A DNA stretch of 64,000 bases, from positions 248,001 through 312,000 of the forward strand of contig QYAI01000028.1 in the NCBI GenBank assembly GCA_003988855.1, written 5' to 3'. The translations under genes were made by a program, and so were the position numbers. This document shows, piece after piece, positions 54,307 to 64,000 of this stretch. The notes under the pieces are model-generated. The model was not told where the DNA came from and did no database searches. It saw nothing but the letters and a program-made list of their open reading frames with translations. Positions within the stretch are counted from its first letter, which is position 1. Every line of letters starts with the position of its first letter. This stretch comes from Arachnopeziza araneosa. Taxonomy: Eukaryota > Ascomycota > Leotiomycetes > Helotiales > Arachnopezizaceae.

Positions 54307-54870
54307 TTAACAAGAATGAGAGCCTGAATTCTCTGCATGCCCACAGAAGTCCAACCCATTGCTATAATCCATATAACCAAAGTCCGCCTTGGCGAACCCA
54401 TCCATACGCCACGTACCAGCGATATAAAGACCACAGCTGGTAGTGACATGTTGAGCACCTATTACCCCAGAACCGGAGAATACTTGTGCAGAAAAAGAGT
54501 CAAAGTTGCACACAAAAGCCACAGTGGCCCCACGGATGGAGTAATAGGCCAATCCAGGGCCAACGACGCCTCCATTTCTGAGTTGGTTTTGGAGATCAGA
54601 GTTCGCAGCGTCAGTATCGCCATGGTCAACGCCGTAAGTACAGCCGCACCAAGTTTGACCTCGACGAATGAGTTTGGCGGACAAGGAGGACGGGCGGATT
54701 TCTGGGTTGGAAGCAGCAGATAGGTCACCGGGAGAGACAGCCTCGTGAACTTCGTTGCCGGCGGAGTCGTAATACGCACGGTAGAATCCGTCAGGTGTGT
54801 TTGCCGGGACGTGAAAAGAAACGGCTGCTGAAATCAGCCCGAGAGCAACAAGAAGGGTTTTGGCGAGCAT
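54307..54870 (-). CDS. Small secreted cysteine protein (fungal extracellular, function unknown)
   Basis: Single exon of 187 aa. Residues 1-18 are a clear signal peptide (MLAKTLLVALGLISAAVS). A short pro-region ends at LIRR (67-70), a likely Kex2 cleavage site. The mature part has six cysteines (75, 77, 121, 146, 176, 187), enough for three disulfides. Blocks include WCGCTYGVDHGDTDAANSDL, AYYSIRGATVAFVCNF, CGLYIAGTWR and NGLDFCG. The family of such secreted proteins recurs in filamentous ascomycetes, but I know of no assigned activity, and its size and cysteines would also fit an effector-like role. A TATA box lies at the expected distance upstream. Confidence 0.86.
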   Translation of the reverse strand: MLAKTLLVALGLISAAVSFHVPANTPDGFYRAYYDSAGNEVHEAVSPGDLSAASNPEIRPSSLSAKLIRRGQTWCGCTYGVDHGDTDAANSDLQNQLRNGGVVGPGLAYYSIRGATVAFVCNFDSFSAQVFSGSGVIGAQHVTTSCGLYIAGTWRMDGFAKADFGYMDYSNGLDFCGHAENSGSHSC

Positions 54871-54985
54871 GTTGAAAGTCTTGGACTTGATAAGTGAGAA
54901 AGAAGGCGTGGGAAAGTGTTGCTGGGATCTGATTTTTCAGATTTTGTGAGCTTGGTGAAGAAATGCTATGAGCAGAGTGAGAGGT

Positions 54986-54993
54986 TTATATAC
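54986..54993 (-). promoter_or_regulatory. TATA box of the small secreted protein gene
   Basis: TATATAAA on the minus strand lies about 120 bases before the ATG at 54870. This is a strong TATA element of the kind found at inducible, highly expressed fungal genes. Confidence 0.6.
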
Positions 54994-56927
54994 TCGGCCA
55001 ATATGGACCTCCCATGTCAAAATCTATCGAGGCAGCTCTCGAGGTGTGCCATCAACAAGTCACAGCATTTGATGGAACCATAGAACAATGCTTAAAGCTG
55101 TAGAGACAAGACCGAACACCCGTACATCGTATGCCCTCGAGCCTACCTTGCAGGGCCAGGATTAAGTCAGCCGGCCCGTACCTTTTGCAGCTCCATACAG
55201 CTCACAGTGCGAACGTCAACTATGAAGACGGATAGCACCTACTACTTGAGATTTCAACTGTGCCACTCTTGAGATTATCTTTCACTATCGGAAGAGTGCC
55301 TCTATACAAGCTGATCCTTCGATCAGGACTGTAACAAGGATGTGCAGGATAAATATGTGACCTTAGCAAGGACGAGGACAAGCAGCGGAGAACTCTTGTG
55401 GTCCAAAACGTCTTCAAGGCAATAGGGCGTATTGTGACACTTTGTTGAAGAGAGCATGTCTGTTATCACGAAATTTTGAGGGAGAGGCTGTGCGTCTATT
55501 CTCGGCCCACGGATATTTGCACAATTTAAGGGTCCATGGGCAAGAGACTTTTGTAGATCTCTCCCTGTGCAAAATAATCTAAAGAGAAGTATGTATATTC
55601 TAGTGCATATTCGGGTTAATATAAAAGGAAGAAACTTAAAGGAAGGAGCCCCCGATGTCACTCGTCTGACTAATTTTAGTAGCTGCAAAACACACAAGAA
55701 AATAGATTAGTTGGAAAAACGGATTAGTAGCTGATTCGAGTCCGTTTGATCTTTGATACTTTGTGCTGCGAAGTGCAAAGACAATTACTAACCAAATAGC
55801 TGATTCGGGTCCGTTTCATTTTTGGCAGGACTCGTTTTTCCAGGTCCAAGACTGGGTGCCGCGATATCCAACAAAACTAAGAGAAAAGAAAGAAGGATAA
55901 ATTCACTTCGAGTCTTATACGCCAGTCAGTCGTATTTCTCGTATTTTCTATTTCTCGTATTTTCAGGTCCAAGACGAGGGGTAGCTCTTGCGATATGCAA
56001 CAAAGCAAACAGAGACGAAAGAAGGATAAATTCACCTCGAATCGCTTAGGCGCTTAACGCAATATCTGCCTGGGTAGGTCAAGGTCGGGGTGCCTCGAAG
56101 GACATGATAACTTTTCAAAAGAATAAGAAAGCCTGAAATTGGCTCGAGCGCGACATACAGAATGAATTGATAAAGTTAACTCAAAAAATCGGCAGCAGCA
56201 AGTAACGTTGCAAAGCTCTCGGTGAGGCTTCTGGTCTGTGCAGTAGATGATGCTGTGCAGTAGCTTCAGTAAGCTTCGTAACTGCACAACTTTTCCGATA
56301 GGCTATTTTGATGTTAATGTGGGGTTATATTCACCGAAATCAGTTTGGGGTTATCATTCTTTACCGAACAGAGTGATAAAGATTGCCGACCGAGCACAGT
56401 CAGCATCAGACCATTGATCAATCAAGTCGAGGCTTGACGTTTCCATAGATCAATTGCAATCTCAATGAACTGACCCGAAGAAAATTGAAAGAAGATTGCT
56501 GCTGCACTCTTATATGGATTGGGCTGTTTCCTAATCAAGTGAGGGCTTTATAGGATGTGTCTTCCGAAGATCCCTAGAGTCAGAGAATCATTAGGCTCAT
56601 AGTACCGAGAAAACGAGGCGAAAGAAAGGAGGAATGGAATGACCGCAGCCTGAGGTACATGACTTGCAGAGCAGTCAGACCGGTTGAGTATTAAGAAACA
56701 GGCAGCAGAGATTGTATGGAGGGGGAAATGGTCAAAGAATGCAGAATTAAAGTGAAAATAATAATGATTAATTGTAATACACCTAAATGCAAGATTGCTC
56801 CCGCATTGGCCTTGCCAGATACCTACCCACTGTATGCAACTGCGGTATGAAAACTCTCGATACGAAGAATCGCACTAGTTCCGCAGAATATTAGTGGCCA
56901 GATCTAGGATCTCCTGACATTCAATAC
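54994..56927. other. AT-rich intergenic region with a duplicated segment
   Basis: About 1.9 kb without a recognisable gene; all frames are short. It contains the direct repeats listed separately. It may be an old transposon, but no ends or coding relics were identified. Confidence 0.45.
55841..56045 (+). repeat. Direct duplication of an ~80-bp segment, 123 bp apart
   Basis: CAGGTCCAAGAC begins copies at 55841 and 55964. Both continue to a GCGATATxCAACAAA part and GAAAGAAGGATAAATTCAC, then (T/C)TCGA. A shorter pair, CTGATTCGxGTCCGTTT, occurs at 55731 and 55800. Confidence 0.75.
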
Positions 56928-58289
56928 TCATGGAAGTTTCGCCCTTTCCCAGCCACCGACTCCGCCCAAGATACCACCATCATCAGCACTTGGATCAATT
57001 GACCATTTTCTAAGAGCGCAGGCATCCCAGTTCGACCTCCAGCCTGCCTCAAACATCTCAATGCCAGTCCATGCGATCATAGCTGCATTGTCGGTACAGA
57101 ACCTCGGCGGCGGGAAAACCAGCTTCAGATTCTGAAAACCTTTTGCGTCCAGATTTCTTCGCAGAATAGTCTTCAGAAACTGATTGCTTGCGACACCACC
57201 CGAAACGACCAATGCAGAAACGTCTTTGATTTCGAGCCGGTCTAAAGCGAGTAGGACCCGTGAAGTAAGATGCTCAAAAGCAATAGTCATAGTCACTCTT
57301 GCCAAGGCTCTTCGTTCAACGACGTCCATGTTCGGTTTTCTAGCCATTAACCCTCGAACAAAGCTGCCCATCCCAGAAAAGGTAAAAGAGCCTGCATTTG
57401 ACGTTATACCATTAGGCCCTGGACTATGGTATGGCGGTATGAATGTCCAATCATATCCGTGCTCTGTAGTATCTTTAGGGCGTAAGAGAGATTTTGGTGG
57501 ATTGTACTTTTGACTTGCATGACCGTCTGGAAAGGCAAACGACTCCAGTAAACAACCATACATAACGTTATCGGCAGAGTCGAGATATGTTTGAGGCAAA
57601 ATATCGCAGGCGCTTTTATCGATCGTATCTCCCACAGCGATATCAATTGTGTTGGCGATAATCTTGTGATCACAGAGACCTTTGGAATGTACCAGCATCG
57701 TATGACCACCGGAAACTAAAAGAGTGAGGAAAGGAAACTTGGGCTCAGCATCTGGCATAGAAACCCCATCAACTGCAGAGTCGAGCGCAGAGACAAGCCT
57801 AGGAGTAAGAGCATGGGCTTCCATGTGGTTGATTCCTAAGAATGGAACCTGCCATGCAATAGCTAAGCCTTTCGCTGTATCAACGCCAGTGATCAGACTC
57901 GCTCGCATGCCAGGACCACGAGTAACAGTAACAAAATCGGGCTTCTTCCGTAGCTGTAGTCCATCTTCTCCTTTGACGAACAACGCATTTTCTGTCCCAA
58001 ATTCCTGAATTGGGAGCTTCCGTACAGCTTGGCTGACAAGTTGCGCGAGATTTCTCTGATGCGACTCATGTGCCACTAGCGGATGTATCCCTCCATATGA
58101 TCTGTTGTCCGATGTGATTTTCGAATTGAAATGTAGAGTCGCGGAATTATTCTTGTGCTTTTCTAGCACTGCAACACTGGTGTCATCGCATGAAGTTTCG
58201 ATGGCGAGAGTCAACAGAAGTCGTCGCTGAGGAGACCATGGGATGCGAATTTGGAATCGCCTGATGAGAGGGCATGCTGGCCTCATCAA
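56928..58289 (-). CDS. QRI7: Mitochondrial tRNA N6-threonylcarbamoyladenosine synthase Qri7 (TsaD/Kae1 family)
   Basis: Single exon of 453 aa. Qri7 transfers the threonylcarbamoyl group to A37 of ANN-decoding tRNAs in mitochondria. The N-terminus is short, basic and without acidic residues (MMRPACPLIRRFQIRIPW), as expected for mitochondrial import. ASKHA-fold signatures are IETSCDDTS at 30-38, HESHQRNL near 74-81, TRGPGMRASLITG near 123-135, NHMEAHAL at 154-161 (H155 and H159 are the metal ligands), SGGHT at 193-197, VSGGVASNQFL and PPPRFCTDNAAMIAW near the C-terminus. Length exceeds bacterial TsaD because of the presequence and fungal insertions. Two ATGs begin the frame; the first is used here. 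No defect is visible. Confidence 0.96.
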   Translation of the reverse strand: MMRPACPLIRRFQIRIPWSPQRRLLLTLAIETSCDDTSVAVLEKHKNNSATLHFNSKITSDNRSYGGIHPLVAHESHQRNLAQLVSQAVRKLPIQEFGTENALFVKGEDGLQLRKKPDFVTVTRGPGMRASLITGVDTAKGLAIAWQVPFLGINHMEAHALTPRLVSALDSAVDGVSMPDAEPKFPFLTLLVSGGHTMLVHSKGLCDHKIIANTIDIAVGDTIDKSACDILPQTYLDSADNVMYGCLLESFAFPDGHASQKYNPPKSLLRPKDTTEHGYDWTFIPPYHSPGPNGITSNAGSFTFSGMGSFVRGLMARKPNMDVVERRALARVTMTIAFEHLTSRVLLALDRLEIKDVSALVVSGGVASNQFLKTILRRNLDAKGFQNLKLVFPPPRFCTDNAAMIAWTGIEMFEAGWRSNWDACALRKWSIDPSADDGGILGGVGGWERAKLP

Positions 58290-59279
58290 GCTTGTTGTTG
58301 TGTTGTTGTTCGTGTGTGGGATTATGATTTTGGATGATCATTATTTCGAGATCGCAAGCTTCAGCCACAAATTAGCCACCCACCAGCCACAGGACCCTCT
58401 TCCTCAAATAATATATAGGTAGGTTATTCTTTATTAGATTAAAAAGGCAAAAAAGAAGGCCCGCAGGTTCAAGAACAACCAATCTTCCCACCGAGTTGCT
58501 TCTTTGAATATTTGTTGAAGTACAAAACGCTTGTTTAATTACCCGTGAAGTTTTGTTGCATTTCGCGGCCTCGCCGCTCTCCGTCTTGCCCTGGGTCCTG
58601 GTTTTACTTTTTTTTAAAGAGCTGAGGGTTTGAATCGATTCGACAATTTTTTTAGAATTTAAAATTCTTAATGTCGAATGTCGAATTTCGAGCATAGTCA
58701 TCTCGAGATTAAATGTTTTGTTGCGTTCCGCGGCCTCGTCGCTCTCCGTCTCGCCCTTAGTCTTTCCCGGTTCTACTTTTTTTGGAGCTGAGGGTTTGAA
58801 TGTAAATTTGATCTTCTCTTGTTTTTAGATGTGTTTCGAATTTTAGACTTTGAGCCTCGTACCGACCAGGAGCTTCACACCGAACCGTCGAAGACAAATG
58901 ATGTACTCAACAAAGTTATGCAGTGGCTGAATGGAAACGTAGCTTTATCTGCAAATATTTCTTGTATTGCCACTCAAACAGACCTTTTGAGACGTGCCTA
59001 ATCATGCAGAATGGTCCCTTAGATATCTTCAGCATGGTGTGTTGCAATTACAAACATCGTTCTTAACTTCCAAACTCCTGAGAATGTACCCTGAAAGAAT
59101 TTGACAAGCACAGGTAAAGCTTCAGCAGTTAGAAAGACTTGATTGTAATGGTGTTTATAACTAGTGTTTGGAGCTCGCTCCTTCCTCTTTCAAACAAAGC
59201 AGACTCTTAACAAAATAGGTTCTTATACGCCGACTACCAGTTCATTCACTCACATTATCACAATACACGACTCTCAAGC
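58290..59279. other. Divergent intergenic region between QRI7 and the SDR gene
   Basis: Contains the two promoters and the direct repeat at 58548-58802. No gene is supported; the frame at 58819-59001 is unconvincing. Confidence 0.45.
58548..58802 (+). repeat. Two direct copies of a ~90-bp segment, 164 bp apart
   Basis: GTTTTGTTGCxTTxCGCGGCC starts copies at about 58550 and 58714. Both run through TCGCTCTCCGTCT, TACTTTTTTT and GAGCTGAGGGTTTGAAT. The first copy is followed by a stretch of alternating CGATTCGACAAT and TGTCGAAT motifs. Confidence 0.8.
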
Positions 59280-60692
59280 ATGTCTACAATACAGAATCGA
59301 TTAGTGCTAGTATGTTCTCTTTCGTATCAAATGAATTGCCGGTGATGACTTCTTGCAGCTTGAAGAACCAGGTTCGTTCGTCGGCTTTCACGCTCTTCTT
59401 GCATTGCTCGAGAAGGGTTACCGTGTTCGTACCCTACTTTCCCACCGCTATATAGGTCATCAGTTAGACAGATATTCTGAAGAAATTGACTTCATGATGC
59501 ATCCAAAACTACAAACTCGACGTGGGCAACTACATTTTGTCGATTTCGATGAATCTATGTCTTTGGGAGAGGTGCTGGAAGGGGTCACTGATATTATAAT
59601 TGATGGAAGTCCCATCGGAAAAGAAATAAACGTGCGCTGTCGTTCCTTTCATCACTCGCAGTCTGCTAATTATTGAACTTTTTTTAGTCCAGCAGATTGA
59701 GCATTGCCCAAACTATGCAACGCTTCCTCGACGCCGCTGCCAACACTGAATCCGTTCAGAGGATTATCTTAATTACATTTGCCATATCACTTATTGAGTT
59801 TAAAGACCTTTGGCAGCCACCACCTGAAGTATCTCAGCCCCCACGCTCGTCGATGTATCGAAATGGTAATTATCATTGGAAGACATCAATGGACTGTCGT
59901 TGGAGCTACGTGACTTGTAAACGCTTACATTTCGAAGACATTCTGCTTCCTGACAGAATAAAGCGTATTACGCTATACTTGCCTCCAGCCATTGGACCAG
60001 ATGAACGATCAATTTTTCTGTTTGACGCCAATCTGGAAGAGTATAACGGTGTCCTGCTTAGCCTGCTAGTCCAGGAAGGAGATATGGGTTCTTTTGGGTC
60101 GATAATTCACATCGATGACGTTGCTCAGGTACTTCTGAAATGTCTTGAACCAACTCAGACTACAGTTACTCAGAACATTTCTCATATTATCAGTTGCACT
60201 CCTTGGTCTTTTCAAGAGGCCAATATCCTATTCAACAACCAAGATAGTATACATAGTGCTGAGTGGAAACTCGTCAAGGATGGGGTCAGTACGGTCTTCA
60301 AAGCTCACGATATCCATTTTCTTTCGAGCATTGATGCAAGTTTTCACCGAATACTGTGGCATATTGATTCATCGAAAGCTAGCAAAACCTTTGAAATAGA
60401 TTTTAAATCATTCTTGCAAGCTACAGATGAACTTGTTGCACAGTTCATCGGCAGTAGAAGCAAACGTGTCTTGGTGCCAGAGGGAGCTAGGCTCGAAACA
60501 AACGACAATCAAGCAGAGCCTGTGATGCCAATGGAGAGCCAATTATATTCTTCTGCGAACCCAGAATCAATTCCAACCTTGGACCAGGAACTAGGCAATG
60601 AAACGCATTTTCACGACGATGGTGAAAGAGAGCATGTCTCCATCCCTGCTTTTGCTATTCCCCAGGATAGTGCTTGGAATGATCAATGGTGA
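59280..60692 (+). CDS. Divergent extended short-chain dehydrogenase/reductase (nucleotide loop altered)
   Basis: Three exons (59280-59309, 59359-59631, 59688-60692; introns 49 and 56 nt) encode 435 aa. The fold resembles NAD(P)-dependent dihydroflavonol-reductase-like SDRs: a first strand QNRLVL, FVGFHALLALLEKGYRVRTL, a middle VTDIIIDGSPIGK where VIHxASP is usual, QRIILITFAISLI, the YxxxK pair Y175 and K179 (SYVTCK), then LYLPPAIGP and SIIHIDDVAQVLLKCLE. The glycine-rich loop, normally TGATGFVG, here reads LEEPGSFVG, so the early glycines are missing. The C-terminal 120 residues are acidic and not SDR-like. The frame and introns are intact, so it may encode a non-catalytic or altered protein. 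Confidence 0.74.
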
Positions 60693-61055
60693 CGAGTTGA
60701 GCTCATTTTGGTGGTCTTTTTTAGCTTGCCTGACAAAACCCTGAGAAATACGGCGTACATCGATAGATACCATTCTCTGCCGTAACACTGTTAGGAGAAT
60801 AATCTTGTAAAACCCTGTAAGACATGAGCAAAGCAACTGCTGATCCACTATATCAGATGACAGAAGGTAAAATAAGAGTGAGTCCATTGATATCCTGTGC
60901 TCGATAGGATATCTACAACTGTACAAGTTCACAATTCTCCTGCTTAAGCTGCTCAGTGGTTGTAAATTTCCCTCATTTGCGATCCTGAGAGCACTTTTTA
61001 GAAATTATACAAGTTCCTAAGACTATCTTTGCTTCTCTAAGTTCATAAAAATAAT
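60693..61055. other. Convergent 3' ends of the SDR and HET genes
   Basis: AT-rich sequence of 363 bases with no further feature. Confidence 0.5.
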
Positions 61056-63258
61056 TCAGCAAAATGTGAACTCCCTCACTTGAAATTTTCCGCTTTTCAA
61101 TGCTTCCATTGCCTCGCCATCCATGAGACCTTGTACATAAGCCTCGCCCACAGTCTGAAAAAGCTCACCGCAAGGACGGATAACAAGTGGAGTGCCTAAA
61201 GTCCAAATGGTCAGCATGATGCTCAAGAGAAAGAAGAATATTGCTTTGAGATGCTTGTCGAAGCAGAGAGAGACATAAAAGATGACAGAACTCTGTGCGC
61301 CTTACTGCAGCCAAAAATGATAGCAATCAAATCCCCTTTCCATGTCTGTTTCTCGCCGCTGCCATATATATTATCAGGAGCCCAGCCGAGATACCCTCCA
61401 CTGGTTGTCATAAACCGCCTCCGTTTACAGGTCCTGTCAAAGCAGGAGTAGACTTCGGAATAATCATACTCAGAAGCGTTCCTTGGAATTATATCTGTGA
61501 AATAATCGCCTAGGCTTTTCCCCATTATTCTGAAATTGCGATTTGCGATCCGCCACTCAGCCCAGCGAAAGTAATAACCTCCTATTGTGGATAACCATTT
61601 CCAACCCAGGCGTGTAAACTGTTGGTATCCATCGTTGAAATTCGCCGGGAGGTTGAAAATGGCTGCATGACGCGAGGTTGCTTTCTCTCCACCAGCGACC
61701 CGGTCCATCACTAATGTCGTGTAAAGCGCCTTTGCTACCCCATTGGCATCTCCGTAAGCGTTTTTTTCTTGGTCAGGTTGAATTATGGATGCCTCAGCCC
61801 ACTCGAAATAGCCAAACTCTTGTGCACTGAGACCATCAATCTCGTCTACTAAGAATCCTCTACGAGTAAGATGCCCATCGTTATTTGAGAATAGAGCTTG
61901 GAATACCTCAGTCCCACTCGCATAATATGGCGATGAACCCTGAACAAGGCTAGGCCTCCCTTTCTTAATCCAGAAAGATCCCCATAACGTAGATTCTGGC
62001 CTCGACCATCGAATATGTCCGTCCCATGTCCAATCTGCAGCCCACGAAGGGGTGTCTGTCTGGCTCCATAAATTCCCTTCTCTGATAGGATCTAGATTCT
62101 GATAAGACTGGATGAAAGTTTTGGTAGTGCTGGCAAACACTTTTGAGACATCTAATCGGTAATCTGGAACAAGCTGCTGAGAAATTGAGGGATGCATTAT
62201 GCCAACTAACCCGTATACCTTGTCTCTAGCATCGTGCGATTCTGCAACATTGGCAACATCTAGGAGTTGAGTAAAACTTAAGTGTTGCCGATCTGTGCCT
62301 TTGTCGTAACTGAGAGGCCAAAGATTTTGATGAAGAGATGGAGGCTGTGAGTATTCCATGGCCATTCCTCCAATCCTCTTTGCCGTAACTCGCGTTCAAG
62401 AAGGTAATCTTTGACAATCCACAAATAATCTTGAAGAAAGCCAATGCCACAGCAAAAATTATTCCAATCGATTGAAGCATTGCCACACTGCAATTCCAAT
62501 GTTGAAGACCCAAGAACTATTTCTTGTATAACCCAAAGCCGATACCAGTATGGTCTATCCATAAGAGCATTAAATGCCATCCAGCTTCCATTGCCTAAAT
62601 GTTCTGGTTCAAGGTATAGCTTGGCCACCAACACCTCTCCGATATTTTCTCCTTCATTACTAAGTTTGGATAATGCGTGAACTAGTTGGATAGCTTGGGT
62701 GCTGCTGTCTGCCTCTTCCCCAATCCATGCAATCACAGCCCAAGCCTCACTATAAATACTCTGCATTCGTCTTATCTGACGACTGCGCTCTTCCAAATCC
62801 GCTTGATTAATACAAATTGCATCGACCCACAGCTTATAGGTGTTCGTCAATTCGCTTCGAGCACCAAGGACTCGTAAGGCAACTTCCAGATTCTGTCCAA
62901 CGCGAATCTCTTGGCCATTGACAACAATTTCGCGGGTCAGAGCTGGGTTTCCCCAGACATAAGAAAGAGCTGCGTAGTCACCCCATGAAAAGCGATGATT
63001 CTGTTTTGTGGCTTTCTCAAGATATCCCTGGTGATCTGACGCATTGTGGATCGATTGTAGATTGGAGTTGAGTGATTTCAGGGAAACCGTCTCGAGATGG
63101 CAGTGGACGAGGGATGACGATTGACTTGGGGGCGAGATTGTGATGAGACGTATCTCATCTTGCTCTTCGTTCAGAGGCAAATATTTTATTTGGAAAGCGT
63201 TACTCTTGAGCGCTTGAGAGAATTGAGGCATAATTGATGGTAAAGCAGCCCTGTCCAT
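61056..63258 (-). pseudogene. HET-domain (heterokaryon incompatibility) protein with one frameshift
   Basis: From ATG 63258 the frame reads a full HET domain: YAALSYVWGNP, LWVDAICINQADLEERSRQI, RMQSIYSEAWAVIAWIGEE, and RPYWYRLWVIQEIVLG. After GLSVTTKAQIG (about 62300) the frame stops, and the continuation HLSFTQLLDVANVAESHDAR, DKVYGLVGIMHP is found one frame over, with no usable intron between. The second part continues to 61306. A 110-nt intron (61196-61305) then leads to a last exon (RPCGELFQTVGEAYVQGLMD, ending 61056), the usual HET-family C-terminus. HET proteins trigger cell death on non-self fusion. With one base change the gene would be complete at about 695 aa. Either a recent loss or a sequencing error is possible. 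Confidence 0.9.
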
Positions 63259-63910
63259 TGATTCTTGATGATCCTACGACCGAAGCACAATGCGCTATGA
63301 CTTTCTCTGCCTTGAAATTGTCCATCATCGAGATTGACACTCTCAAGATGTCCAGATAAAATATCGAATCATTTTGAATCAGGGAGGCTCAGGAGAAGTC
63401 GGACTTGCAAAACGGCGGCAATGGGGCTGGTGGTGATAAGCAGGTATTACAATATGAGGGATGTGAACAAGGATGACTGAGCGATAGAGTAAAGCAGAAC
63501 GCCTCGTGCGGCATCTTTCACCCAGCCTCGCCGGCCTCAACCCTGCATTGCCTGGTTCTCGGCCAAAGTCGACCACTAATGTAGTATTTTGCCAATGGCC
63601 GGCCTCGAATTACGTGTATTACAAACCCTGTGGCCTCGGTGGTGATGCCAAGTCAGGATGGAGGATGCCGATCTGCGTCATGGAAGCCACTGAGAGAGGT
63701 GGCACAGCCTCTTGCAGCCTCGCAGCCGCCTGACTACATGTCAACCTTTCTGGGGTGAAGACGTTCAAACTACAACCTATATCTACTCAGTCTACTTCTG
63801 ATGCTTTAGAAAGATGTCCAAGAGACGTTTAACCTACCTCGAGCACTGTCTTTCAGCCAAGTCTGAAGCATTGTCGCGACATCGTCGTCTAGGAGTTGCA
63901 ACATCCCATC
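63259..63910. other. Divergent intergenic region at the right edge
   Basis: It probably contains the HET gene promoter and that of the next gene. The short frames here are unconvincing. Confidence 0.4.
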
Positions 63911-64000
63911 ATGAATTCGTTCCTACCCGAAAATTCAGAGACAGGTTTCTCTGAACAGTCTGCGCTTCCACCGTATACCCCACGATATGCCCACTCTTCT
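63911..64000 (+). CDS. Possible start of a gene cut by the right edge
   Basis: An ATG at 63911 opens 30 codons to the edge, beginning MNSFLPENSETGFSEQ and continuing ALPPYTPRYAHSS. The proline/tyrosine pattern looks like the disordered start of a fungal protein. Too little is visible to identify it. Confidence 0.4.
   Translation, partial: MNSFLPENSETGFSEQSALPPYTPRYAHSS

Overview
This is about 64 kb of filamentous ascomycete (Pezizomycotina) nuclear DNA. The evidence is the short spliceosomal introns (about 42-158 nt) with GTATGT/GTAAGT-type donors and CTAAC/CTGAC branch sites, and the gene repertoire: a HET-domain gene, a Clr5-domain protein, 14-TM drug transporters, a fungal amidase, a DUF2985 protein, and Cdc25 and Sld5 of ascomycete type. 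The gene families feel like Leotiomycetes (Helotiales), but that placement is an inference.

Layout. 0-0.6 kb: 5' end of a Cdc25 phosphatase gene leaving the window on the minus strand. 0.6-8.4 kb: long upstream DNA, then AT-rich DNA without a recognisable gene. 8.4-11.3 kb: a fungal multi-pass membrane protein and an AIF/FSP1-type flavoprotein, convergent. 11.9-21.3 kb: an accessory block with one intact DHA2 transporter, surrounded by damaged genes: a 2OG-oxygenase relic, an amidase lacking its front half, a TPR-protein relic, an MFS pump with several frameshifts, and a protein kinase with a changed VAIK lysine and a frameshifted end. 22.2-24.1 kb: a Clr5-TPR protein. 25.5-25.7 kb: a U6 snRNA gene interrupted by an mRNA-type intron, the most striking feature here. 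26.0-29.0 kb: SLD5 (GINS) and a DUF2985 protein. 29.4-33.6 kb: four unrelated families of degenerate tandem repeats (about 187, 110, 150 and 50 bp). 35.0-37.9 kb: an orphan gene and UTP18. 38-42.4 kb: a STAND/NLR-type N-terminal relic, a LURP-one/tubby-like candidate and a six-exon secreted protein. 44.2-46.2 kb: a disordered conserved protein. 48.7-51.2 kb: an O-fucosyltransferase-like type II membrane protein with a very long repeat-rich tail. 52.0-53.5 kb: a TVP38/DedA protein. 54.3-54.9 kb: a small secreted cysteine protein. 56.9-58.3 kb: QRI7 (mitochondrial t6A synthesis). 59.3-63.3 kb: a divergent SDR and a HET gene with one frameshift. 63.9 kb: the start of another gene at the right edge.

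The housekeeping genes (CDC25 part, SLD5, UTP18, QRI7, the TVP38-like gene, U6) all read cleanly with perfect exon phases. Single-base indels are found only in accessory families (MFS, kinase, HET, 2OG oxygenase). This contrast argues for real gene decay rather than poor sequence quality, although resequencing would be needed to be sure. All intron and exon borders below were derived by eye from splice consensus, frame continuity and family resemblance; no database search was run.
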